DNA of 64,000 bases. Source: Zygaena filipendulae. Lineage: Eukaryota > Arthropoda > Insecta > Lepidoptera > Zygaenidae. A program made the position numbers and the translations under genes. The stretch lies in contig OU015660.1 in assembly GCA_907165275.2 (NCBI GenBank), positions 6,264,501 to 6,328,500 on the forward strand, given 5' to 3'. This document shows, in pieces, positions 49,875 through 59,803 of this stretch. Below the pieces are notes generated by a model, which worked only from the letters and a program-made list of their open reading frames with translations, did not search any database and was not told the origin of the DNA. Numbering within the stretch: position 1 is the stretch's first letter; each line of letters starts with the position of its first letter.

Positions 49875-50300
49875 TGGAGGGGCGCGTCATTTTAGCTTAG
49901 ATAAGCTCTACCTATTGAGGATATACGGTTGCAAGAGGCCAAAAATAAACCCCTTATGGGTCTCAACTCTCAAGCTATACCATTCAAAGAAAATAATGAA
50001 GTTATAACGTTAATGTGGTTTTGTTCCCTTCATAACATTGCATTATGAACTGGGTTTTAATGAGAGTCCGCTTTAGTCAACGCGCTCGGAACGCTATCAA
50101 AAACCAAACGTTAGTTTGTTGATAAAGCTCATTTTCAAAACCTCAACAATTATCTACTGATTGCTTACTGCTTTCACTTGGAAGCTCCTAAAATAAATAA
50201 AGGGACAATTTTATTTCCTCAAAGGGAACTGCTTGATTAACGATTCTTCACACTTTACTTGTATTTTTGGAAATAAATGTGTTGTTTTTTTCTGTTCTAG

Positions 50301-50426
<126 letters not shown>

Positions 50427-50520
50427 TAGATACGTTAAAAATATATTTTATGTCATTTTCTTATATGTATAACCAATGGGCTAGTCTTAATTGAATGATC
50501 AACTAAACAACTGTTCGCAG

Positions 50521-50700
50521 GTACAGAAACAAAGTTCGCCGGGTCCTCTTGCAATGACCTGGTGACGTCAGACGGTGCTGGCTCAACGATAATCTCGGGC
50601 CACTTCGACAAGAGGATACGCTTCTGGGATATACGCACCGAACTGTCTGCGAATCACATTATGCTTCAGGGGAAAGTCACCTCCCTTGATCTTAGTAGAG
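50521..50700 (+). CDS. Atg16: Atg16 exon: WD40 blade 4 and start of blade 5
   Basis: Acceptor 'ctgttcgcag', donor GTAAGA at 50701; a 99-bp intron separates it from the previous exon. It completes a split Cys codon and reads TETKFAGSSCNDLV..., then SGHFDKRIRFWDIRTEL..., ending LQGKVTSLDLSR plus one base. FAGSSCND and SGHFDK are diagnostic of ATG16L1 rather than other WD40 proteins. Human ATG16L1 F467 and K490 (needed for lipidation on single membranes) fall here: the Phe is kept (50535-50537), while the Lys position reads Arg (AGG, 50613-50615). Confidence 0.95.
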
Positions 50701-50831
50701 GTAAGAACACATCTATTGTGTATAAATATTCCAAGAGTCTTAATATATTATTTGGCTACAGAAACGAAAATTCATTGAATAATATTAAGATTCGCTGCAG
50801 TAATTTTTAATTTGGCATTAACTAAAATAGG

Positions 50832-51084
50832 AATATTGACTTATCCACATCACAACACACAGATCTACTTGATCCCACAGTAAGCTATTACTAACTTGTG
50901 TCGTGGAAACCAAGCAAACGTGGTATATACTACATAGAATTACTTATAATAGATATATAAACACACCCAGACTGGAAAATGGAACCCTGTGTTCATCACA
51001 CAAAATCCACCCCCACCGGGAATCGAACCCGAAACCCCTTGATTAGAGGGTAGGCATGGTGATCTCTGCGCCAATCGGGTCGTC
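50832..51084 (-). mobile_element. tRNA-derived SINE in an Atg16 intron
   Basis: Minus strand GACGACCCGATTGGCGCAGA start, B box GGTTCGATTCC (51019-51029) and the same body as 41701-41974. Inserted antisense to Atg16, 130 bp after an exon. The shared head and body establish the family; the tail is less repetitive here. Confidence 0.85.
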
Positions 51085-51299
51085 AAAGATAGGGAGATAC
51101 TGATTAAATAAAATTGTGTGTGTTTAATGGGAGAGTCGCGCACGTAGTCATAGTTTGTAGGTACATCCACGTAACTCATCCACTAACAATAAGTAGCACA
51201 CAAACCAAATGGAGAAACATACATAGTTATGTGTTCTCCGACAAGAGCGTATGTTTATCTTGTTGCATCTAATATTCGATGGTAATTGAATGCATCGCA

Positions 51300-51440
51300 C
51301 ATTAAGCGTTGGTATTCGTGTCGGCCCGACGCACGTGACGTCCACTCGATGCCCGTTTCCGTTACGCGCTTCTCTATCCCTTTTTGTCTGTAACGGTCCA
51401 TCCGCTGCACGGCGCGGCGCACGAAACTGCGAGATTGATA
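51300..51440. other. CpG-rich patch inside an Atg16 intron
   Basis: Several overlapping 65-codon frames cross 'cacggcgcggcgcacgaaac'. No WD40-like residues and no matching splice phase, so it is not an exon. Could be an intronic regulatory element. Confidence 0.3.
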
Positions 51441-51943
51441 CCTTCCATCAATCAATGTGGCGGGACATCGCTGGTTCGGAAACTGATTAAATCACGTCGA
51501 ATTCGTCGCCGATGGATGGACAAATGAATAGGGTGATTCACAGTTACCGGTCACGGTCGGACCAGATCCATCAATGGTATCGACAATCTGCGCGGAGGCA
51601 TGTCTGGTTGCATTGCGCCGCTGACACGTGTTCAGTGTCCAAATTGACCCCTTTTAGCGAATCAGATTGGACCGCGAAAAAAGCAATAGCACTACTCGAA
51701 AGCCCTTGGTTCCTTTTTAATCAGTCCAATGTGCCACAAAATAATGCAAACGCCAAAGCAACCCAAGAACCCTGAACGCTGAGCCCTGCCACGGATGCTT
51801 GTAAACTCGAATGCATTTATGAATTGACCTCGTGACATCGGTTAGGTTGACTGTTTTGTAAATAATGAAATCTTATCGTGTTGTCATTATCCGCTTGATT
51901 TTGTAATGACTGGTTATTGTTTTGACTTGGCTTGGCTATTACA

Positions 51944-52138
51944 TCGCTACTAATATTATAAACGTGAAAGTATGTCTGTCTGTCTGTTACGCTTTCACGC
52001 CTTAACGGCTCAACCGAGCATCATGAAATTTTGCATACACGTTGCCAAGGGTACAAAAAAGGACATAGAGTACTTTTATCCCGGAATTCCCGCGGGAACT
52101 CCCGACTTATTGCGGGTAAAACCTCGGGGAACATCTAG
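51944..52138 (+). mobile_element. Lep1-like Helitron, full length, intronic
   Basis: TCGCTACTAATATTATAAAC start after an A, 'cgcgggaactcccgac' block, CTAG (52135-52138) before T. Sits in the Atg16 intron between 50700 and 52833. Confidence 0.85.
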
Positions 52139-52155
52139 TAATATATCTTACCTTA

Positions 52156-52410
52156 TCTTAATTTATATAAATTAAGCGTCACGTTAAGCTAAACTACTGA
52201 ATCGATTATGATGAAATTTGGTCACTATGTTGTAATTTGGCCCAACTTAAAAGATAGGATAATTTTTATCCTGGAATTCCCGCGGGAACTCCGGAATAAA
52301 TGCGCGGAACAGCAAATCACCGTAAACTACTGAAGGATATAGAGTACTTTTCCCGGAATTCCTGCGGGAACTCCGAAATTACCGCGGACAAAATCGCGGG
52401 GGACAGCTAG
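52156..52410 (+). mobile_element. Helitron with doubled 3' cassette, intronic
   Basis: TCTTAATTTATATAAATTAAG start after an A, CTAG (52407-52410) before T. 'ggaattcc(c/t)gcgggaactc' appears twice, at about 52273-52292 and 52356-52375. Same core ('cccaacttaaaagataggat') as 29707-29967 and 44030-44258. Confidence 0.82.
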
Positions 52411-52422
52411 TTATATTATATA

Positions 52423-52729
52423 CTAGCTGTGCCCCGCGGTTTCACCCGAATGAAAGGTTTTTATACAACAACTTTTTTTCCCGACATCCGATTTCAATGA
52501 AACAAAGCCTATATGTAGCTCCAGGCTAAGCTTAATCTACCTGTGAAAACCGCATGCCAATCGGTTCAGTAGATGCGGAGATTATCGTGAACAGACAGAC
52601 AGACAGACAGAAAAGAATTTTAAAAACTTTTTTTTGGGCTTGGTTACTCTTCTTTTATCACCCCTCTCAATTTTATGTAAAAATATTCAATGTACAGAAT
52701 CGCGGATTCTACTCTTTTATTAGTATAGA
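52423..52729 (-). mobile_element. Helitron of the (CAGA)n subfamily, intronic
   Basis: Minus strand TCTATACTAATAAAAGAG start and CTAG end (52423-52426), flanked by A and T. Contains a (GACA)n array near 52590-52613. Its 3' end faces that of the previous Helitron, 12 bp apart. Confidence 0.82.
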
Positions 52730-52832
52730 TTTTTTTTATACTTAAGAAATGAGAAGTCGTGTTTTTGGTTTTTAAGTAGTGAATACTTTTTGTACATACC
52801 GTATGTGTAATTTCCCATTTCCATTGTTACAG

Positions 52833-52917
52833 ATAGCAACTATTTATTAGCATGTGTACGTGACGACACGATACAGCTGATAGACCTGCGAATGAATACA
52901 ATTGTTCGCTCATTCAG
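52833..52917 (+). CDS. Atg16: Atg16 exon: WD40 blade 5
   Basis: Acceptor 'ccattgttacag', donor GTAATA. It completes the Asp codon split from the previous exon and reads SNYLLACVRDDTIQLIDLRM, then NTIVRSF and two bases of a Ser codon. The segment matches human ...[24 protein letters not shown] from memory: the RDD turn and IDLR strand are the blade landmarks. The flanking intron is 2.1 kb and filled by one SINE and three Helitrons. Confidence 0.95.
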
Positions 52918-53000
52918 GTAATACTTTCGTAGAATAATTATTTATGATTAGCCTTTTAATTTAATAGCTTAATTATTTGTACGATGCGATCATCTATTTT

Positions 53001-53057
53001 TAACCGACTTCCAAAAAGGAGGAGGTTCTGCATTCGGCTGTATGTATGTTGTTAGAT
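53001..53057 (+). mobile_element. LINE 3' tail fragment, intronic
   Basis: 'taaccgacttccaaaaagga' then 'ggaggttctgcattcggctg', ending in a T run. Same lepidopteran LINE tail as 29175-29248 and 47165-47200. Confidence 0.65.
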
Positions 53058-53477
53058 TTTTTTTTTTAAGGGAAACTTCATGCACTGCGAGGAAAAAATA
53101 TTATTGCTTTAGCCTTATACGTTAACGTTAAAAGATTTTGGTAAAGTTAAACGATTTTTTTTTGTAGCGTCCTATAGTGACCGTTGTGTACCAGATCGAG
53201 TCATGGTTTTTCTAACGACTTTTTGTGGGGCTTTTCATAAAAGTTTGTACACGTTGTAAACGTTTGTGTGTATACGTGCGTATACACACTGATCCACGTA
53301 CTGGTTTATTTATAACTTTAAGAATAAAATTGCACATCTTTCCATGTCTGCACATAGAAAACAAATAAATAATGAATAGCATAGAATAGGAGTTCAAAAA
53401 CAAATGCCACGCAATGAGGACATTTTGTGAAATTTTTATATTTTTAAGTTTGTTTGAATGGGTTTCCAGCAAACACT

Positions 53478-53717
53478 AATGTTATATTAACCGTGGTAAC
53501 TCAGAAATTAACGCGGATAAAACCGCGTGGAATATGCTAACTCTCTCTCTGCCTATCGGTATCGGTATCTTTTAGGTACGCCTTAACACTCAACCGATCA
53601 TCATGAAATTTTACTTACATACACGTTTTTAGAGCTACAGAAAATGACATATTGTACTTTTTAACCCGGAATTCCCGCGAGAACTCCTAAATTGAGTGAA
53701 ACCGCGAGGAACAGCTG
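53478..53717 (+). mobile_element. Helitron remnant with two 3' cassettes, intronic
   Basis: A first hairpin-like block ('aacgcggataaaaccgcg') lies at about 53508-53530. A second core and cassette end CTGG (53714-53717, a permitted CTRR) before T. The 5' end is degraded. Confidence 0.6.
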
Positions 53718-53754
53718 GTTTTTTCTAAAGTAAAAATATTTAATTTATTCATAA

Positions 53755-54226
53755 CTAGCTGCGCCCCGCGGTTTCACCCGCGGTAATTTCGGAGTTCTCG
53801 CGGGAATTCCGGGATAAAAAGTACCCTGTGTCCTTCTCTGTACCCCTGACAATGTGCATGCCAAATTCCATCCAAATCCGTTCAGCCGTTTTTGCGTAAT
53901 TGAGTAAACGTATGCGAGGATAAGAGCTCGAAAGCGCATTTTCATCCGACTTGCTTCAAATTAATCGTCACTGCTCAGCTCCTATGTGTCTTAGCGTTAT
54001 GTTATAATCTGCCCAGGAGAATTGACTACAATCGTACCAAGTTTGGTTAAAACCCCTTCAGTAGTTTTTGATCCATGCGTGCACATACAGACAGACAGAC
54101 AGACAAAAAATTTACTGATTGCATTTTTGGCATCAGTATCGATCACCATTCATCCTCCAATATTAATTTTGAATATTTATTCAATGTACAGAATTGACCT
54201 CTCTACAGTTTTATTATAAGTATAGA
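53755..54226 (-). mobile_element. Composite Helitron, intronic
   Basis: Minus-strand CTAG end at 53755-53758 with the typical Lep1-like 3' half to about 53908. It continues with unrelated sequence and a 5' half of the (CAGA)n subfamily, starting TCTATACTTATAATAAAAC at 54226. The array 'cagacagacagacagac' lies at 54090-54106. Could be one composite element or two nested ones. Confidence 0.65.
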
Positions 54227-55115
54227 TGTATGGAATATTGGCAATCCAAAATTTTTAAATCACTGTTTTAAAAGAAGCGCGACGTTGTCGACGCGACGAT
54301 GTCAGAAATACGTTAATGAATTTTGATGCATACATTGTTTGTTTGTAATAGTAATAATAATAATAAACTCTTTATTGTAATTGTAATCTTCAATATATAT
54401 TTAAGATAAAACATACTGTAAAACTACTACACGGCTCTACTGTAAAATTAGCTTTTTTTCGATCGTGTGATTATAATCACTATTCATGCAAAGCAGCGAA
54501 ATATTGTATTTTTTTATTGCTTCCTATTACGGTTTGATTTAAATAGCGTGCTGTCTCATATACAGGCAGTTAGCAACCATTCCAGACACTCGCAAGATAT
54601 ATCTCGGCACTTACATCACAATAATAACACACGTACACACGGTTCCCGTGTGATTATATAATTTTATTACTCTCTCACCTATTATATTTCACACAATGCT
54701 GATTAGAATACCTATATCAACTAACAACGTGCACTATATATGAAATGGGCAATGATTACATATTATATTTGTTAATCATAAGTTACCACTTTTTTATTGT
54801 TGGATACAATTGAAATAAATGTGCCATAAACGAAACGAACGAAAAAAAATATTTGCTCATACTAAAGAAGGTAAATTGGATTGTAAATTTTGAATGATCA
54901 TCAATCACATCTTACAAATAGTTTATAGGCACGTGAATATTAAAAGCATGTGATAAATAATTTATACTCTACATTATTTATCGGCACTTTCAGTAGGTAG
55001 TATAACACAGTAATAGAAAATATTGAAAACAATAGATGTAGGTATATATGACTGTTTGTGTTGCCAGAACATAAATAAATAAAATAAAAATAAACTGATA
55101 ATATGATATTTCCAG

Positions 55116-55262
55116 TCACGAGTCGTTCAAAGTTGGCTGCGACTGGTCCCGGGCGGCGTTCGGGCCGGGCGGGCGGCTGCTGGCGGTGGGCGCCGCCGAC
55201 GGGGCCGCCTACATATGGAACACCCACACGGGCAGACTCGAGGCGATACTCAAAGATCACAC
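55116..55262 (+). CDS. Atg16: Atg16 exon: WD40 blade 6, very GC-rich
   Basis: Acceptor 'atatttccag', donor GTAAGT at 55263. It completes a Ser codon and reads HESFKVGCDWSRAAFGPGGR, then LLAVGAADGAAYIWNTHTGR, then LEAILKDH and two bases. It matches human FKCGSDWTRVVFSPDG...[21 protein letters not shown] from memory. The middle (about 55140-55215) is strikingly GC-rich, with G/C at nearly all third positions, unlike the other exons. The minus-strand 106-codon frame here is its shadow. Confidence 0.95.
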
Positions 55263-58200
55263 GTAAGTCCTAACTAACAATAAGTAATTCTTCAGTTACT
55301 ATAGGGCAGACAAAAAAGTTTGTCCGCCCTAGAAAAATCGATCCACCCGGACATCAAAAATTTAATTTTTTGAGTCCGCGTGGAGGACTATCTCACAGAT
55401 CCAGAACGTTATGATAGGTCTACACTTCACTAGTATCCATCCAATTCCATATACCTAATCCAATTAGAATTATTAAAAATTTTATTACAGCACGCGCGAT
55501 TTGCTTTCATTCACTTTCTTTTTTAATAAATTAAATTTCGACCTTTTTTGGATCTTTATCTCCAATTGTGGCGATAACTTTGCCTGTCATTTATGTAGTT
55601 ATGTCCGTTTTTTAGTGTGCCCAATCTTATAAATTACGAAGCCTTACCGCGAAGCTTAAGTTGAAATTTTGGCTGAATAACATAGCATATTCTTTGTTTT
55701 GATAGCCATTACATTGTTATTGTGGCGACCCCTACGCCACAAATCACGAACTACATCGAAGCACTGTAGTGGGAGCGGAATAGTGATAGGTATGACTCGA
55801 CCGCCACCAAAGCCTTCCCGCCGGGCGAGGTGGTATGCCCGGGGAACCGCGGCTCCGACTGTAGATCGTCGGAGGTCGTATCTATGCAGTGCAGTGTGAA
55901 AACTTCGTTAGTGCGATTCAGAACTTTCATATAGCCAGTACTCGTCAATCAATTAAATATTAACTATTAAATCAAGATGTGGTTACGTATGGGAACGATT
56001 ATTTTAGTTATGTGTGCAAACTGCGTTAACAATTACGGTATCTAATAGTGGGGATGTTAAACTACATGTTTACGAAACTCAAACATTTCTACTGTAGTAA
56101 ATTTCACGCAGTGCGATCAGTGCCGATACTGATATAAAGCTCTGGGTTTGATGGATGCTTAAAGTACATATTTGTTTACACTAGGAACTCGGTGTCTCTG
56201 GAATCCAATATTATTTTGTTTGCGCGTGTCACTAATTAGTTGAGCTAATGGGTTGAGTGGTTAACTGTATTAGAGCTTCTATGTATACAATTTACTGTGG
56301 TTAATTTTAATCACTGCGATATTTTAAACTCTGCCTTTTCATAATCTTATCTAACTGCAATACTGTTTCAGGGAACATTTTTGACCTTGAATTCAAAACT
56401 AGAATGGCCTTTATCGCGACATCGTTTCGTTCCCCACAACATTTTGCATGGACAATTGAAATCGTGAGGTCAACATTGGCTCGGGCTGTCTCACCGTCGT
56501 AAATTTCTCTTTCCCATACCGTACACTGCATATTTACCCGGCGTTAAGTTATCTTCTGACCTGTCTTGTTCGATTAACGTTGCCTAACGATGAGAAATCG
56601 ACTTGTTTAATCGGATAAAAAGTCATAATTTAATATCATAATTTCTATTGCAATAACTCCACATATCTTTTTGGATATATGGTTATGGTTTTTGAAAAGT
56701 TATATTAATGTTTACACCAACTGCGTCGTTCATGTATTTTCTATATGCAAGAATTGCTTTAAGGCTAAGAATGTACAATAATATGGTTCGCAACATTCGT
56801 GACGACCGCGGCGAGCGCATGCGCCTGCTGTAGTGCAATAGAACCTCATTCGCACTGCAACATCACATACAATGGAATAAATAATATCAGTGCGGCTAGG
56901 ACAAAACCACCCGGAAACATTGTACCCTAATACCAGTTACATTACATTTCCTTGGCCGCTATCGTGTATTTTTTACCGAACAACAATCGTCCTCGAAACT
57001 CCATTGGAGCATGTAAAGCTGAGTCATTTTATTACTTTGGCTGTGTCGTCGCCGTCTCTAATTCAATATTGAATCAAAGATTGCTCTTTGCCAAGGCTCT
57101 CTAGCGTTTGTGGCTCGATATACCGTTGCGACATAAACTCTTATCTTCTCCGGTTAAAATCAATTTAAATTGAACAACAATATCGTAGCGAAGTTAGATT
57201 AGTAATAAAGACTTTCGAATGAACATTCCTTTGCTTATACACACACATTTTGTTTTAACACTCTACCAATACAATCATAATAAAATGATAATTTATGAGT
57301 AGGTAGATCAGATATGTTATAATGTAACTTTGTATTAGTTTTTAGAAGGCAACGAACACAAAATAGTCTCGTTTGTCATTAACTGTAACTCTTTTTCCAA
57401 AATTGAATGACCTGCATGACCTCGCCTGCGGTCTTGTTTAATCATTTCCATCGTCTAGCATAGAACGCATTAGTTCGCTAATGACAAGTATTCGAAAACA
57501 TAGAGCCGAGTAGGTGTACCTACGCACGTTCGTTCATATTTCGGAACGGCTGGAATGTGCGGTGATTGATTTTGACAGTCCGTTTTGGTCGGTGAACTGT
57601 TCCGAATTCAAACACTTGCTGTGAACGAGTGTCTTTCAAAACTTATTTGCGTTATTCTACCGTGTTTGATTTCCTTCGCCCGGAAAATAATAAAGTATAC
57701 GAGTATTATCTATTTAATATTAAAATGTCTGATGTTCAATCGCTATCTATAACCAGTTACAAGTACGGACGAAGATAGAGATCGATGACATCCGTTTTGT
57801 TGGGAGATTGTTTATTGCGCTCGCCGTAAGATCCTGTGTGATTTCGGATACGTACGTACGCAGTACGATAATGCATTCGGACGCTGTGACTTTCGTCAGT
57901 GTGTGCTCGAGCATTGGATGTTATCTGTGGGTATCTGCGCCGCAGTGCGCTTAGCCCGTCGGCGGCATGTCGCCTCGCCGTCAGAATCTGTCGTCGCACA
58001 GCGTGCGTGCTTTATGTGCACAAAATTAACAAGCAAATCTGCGACACGTACTTATTGTTGTACCTAACTCCACATTGTAAGTCCAGGAAGGAGTACTTAC
58101 CAAGCAGGGCCTTTATCTGGGGGCACGGTAGTGCCCCCGCCAAGACGAGCCAGCAAAGCGCAAGGGCACTACCTACCTTTTCTCGAAGCGTTTCGTCGTT

Positions 58201-58554
58201 TTTTTGAACCCTTGTAACTTGGGTCTGGATTATACCAGATAAACAAAATTTTCGGAATATGTTGTCAATAGCAGACTTATTAAATGTATAAAGTTTTAAT
58301 TGTATAGCTCCCATCCTTTAGATTTTATTGATATCTAAAAAACCTCGATTTCGTTACTGACTCACTGATGATCATCAAAATTCTTAGGGTACTTCCTAAT
58401 GTCCTAGAAAGCTGAAATTTGGTATGTAAGCTAGTATTAGTAAACAAACAACAAAAAAATTATAAAACTTGTAACTTTTATCTCCCAACCCCTTAAATTA
58501 GGGGATGGAAGTTTGTATGAGACTTCTGCAATTTTGACTTACAAAAAGAAATGA

Positions 58555-58994
58555 AATCCCAACAAAAACATTTTCATGTAAAATGTTGCCAAGACGAGAC
58601 CATATGCCAGCACTTTCAAAAAGTTATCAGATCTTATGTAGAGCCAAGCTTCTAACTCTACACGCCTTAACTCTACAAGGTCTAACTTCACAAACTCTAC
58701 ACCTTAGCCAAAATATGTGGCTTGGCCGTTTCGTTACTACAAAGAACTATTATTATATAACAGAAAAGTAATGAAAAATGGACCAATTTTTCACCTAAGG
58801 GCCATGTGAATGTAGCGAAATGGTCAAGCCACATATTTTGGCTAAGGTGTAGAGTTTGTGAAGTTAGACCTTGTAGAGTTAAGGCGTGTAGAGTTAGAAG
58901 CTTGGCTCTACATAAGATCTGATAACTTTTTGAAAGTGCTGGCATATGGTCTCGTCTTGGCAACATTTTACATGAAAATGTTTTTGTTGGGATT
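58555..58994. mobile_element. 440-bp inverted-repeat element, arms about 185 bp
   Basis: AATCCCAACAAAAACATTTTC at the left has its reverse complement ending at 58994. The arms match almost throughout, around a loop of about 70 bp, and both read GAGCCAAGCTTCTAACTC internally. A half copy lies at 22076-22332. No transposase. Transcripts would form long double-stranded RNA. Confidence 0.88.
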
Positions 58995-59213
58995 CACTAT
59001 GTCCAACAACATTTCTTTCCCATAACGCGCTTCCCAAAAACGAAACCTCAAACTTTCCAGGTGCCCAAATATTAGAAAATAGTATTCTTTAGATCATTAA
59101 AAACGTTGTAAATGTGTTTTTTGAAGTGAAACTTCTTTGAGAACGAGGGAAAAACAATTTTTGTGGCGCGTTATCTTAACACGCCGTGATATGGTCATAG
59201 TGAATAAGGGTCC
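58991..59213 (-). mobile_element. TIR element, GGCCCTTATTCACTATGACC family
   Basis: The right end (minus strand GGACCCTTATTCACTATGAC) and left end (ATTCACTATGTCC) are inverted. The interior ('gccacaaaaattgtttttcc' on the minus strand) matches 16302-16436. The left terminus is cut or overlapped by the large inverted repeat, so the two elements abut. Confidence 0.75.
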
Positions 59214-59572
59214 TGAAAGATTATAAAAGGTGTTTATGATAGTAAAATAAATTACTTGAATTAACGGGTTTTTCGATAGGTGTAAAAGTTTTAAAATTGC
59301 GCGTCCTCAACTCCGTCATCAGCTGTGTGCTTGTCTTTGAACTTACGGTCCTTGAGTGCGGTCACAGATTAGTCAAACTCACATTATTGATATGAAAAAA
59401 GTTTTTAATAAAATATAAAATTTCCTTTCCTTTTAGATATTTACATTTAAACGAAAGCCCTCAGTAATTCGTGCTTTACACGACTAACAAAAATATAAAA
59501 GAAGATAAAACACTAATAAACCACAGATAACACCTTAACCTTGGTGACCTTAGCTATTACCTTTATATTCGA

Positions 59573-59803
59573 CTAACTGTGCCCTGCGGTTTCACCCGCG
59601 CGAGTTTCGGAATTCCCGCAGGATTTTTTTTTCTAAAATGAAAGTAGCCAAAGTTACTCCTTATAAATTCAGCTTTCTGCCAGTAAAAGTCTCGTTAAAA
59701 TAAGCCCAGCCGTTTCAGAGATTAGCCGGAACAAACATACAGACAGACAGACAATTAGGTACAAACAGACACTTCAATTTTATATACATATGTTATGTAT
59801 AGA
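59573..59803 (-). mobile_element. Helitron, diverged, intronic
   Basis: Minus strand starts TCTATACATAACATATG, contains 'actccttataaattcagc'-type sequence of the 6033 subfamily and a short CAGA array, and ends TTAG after 'cgcgggtgaaaccgcagggc'. Confidence 0.72.

Noticed and set aside
49666..50007. HTHTHT and VCVCVC frames
   Set aside because: Translation of the TG microsatellite.
50453..50638. 61-codon minus-strand frame
   Set aside because: Antisense to the Atg16 exon at 50521-50700.
50562..50810. 82-codon + frame starting MTSDGAGSTIISGHFDK as a separate gene
   Set aside because: It is the Atg16 exon read on into its intron; the donor GTAAGA at 50701 ends the coding part.
54940..55260. 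106-codon minus-strand frame
   Set aside because: Antisense to the GC-rich Atg16 exon, where stops are rare.
58583..58966. Two frames with the same N-terminal peptide on opposite strands
   Set aside because: Product of the inverted-repeat arms, not a duplicated gene.
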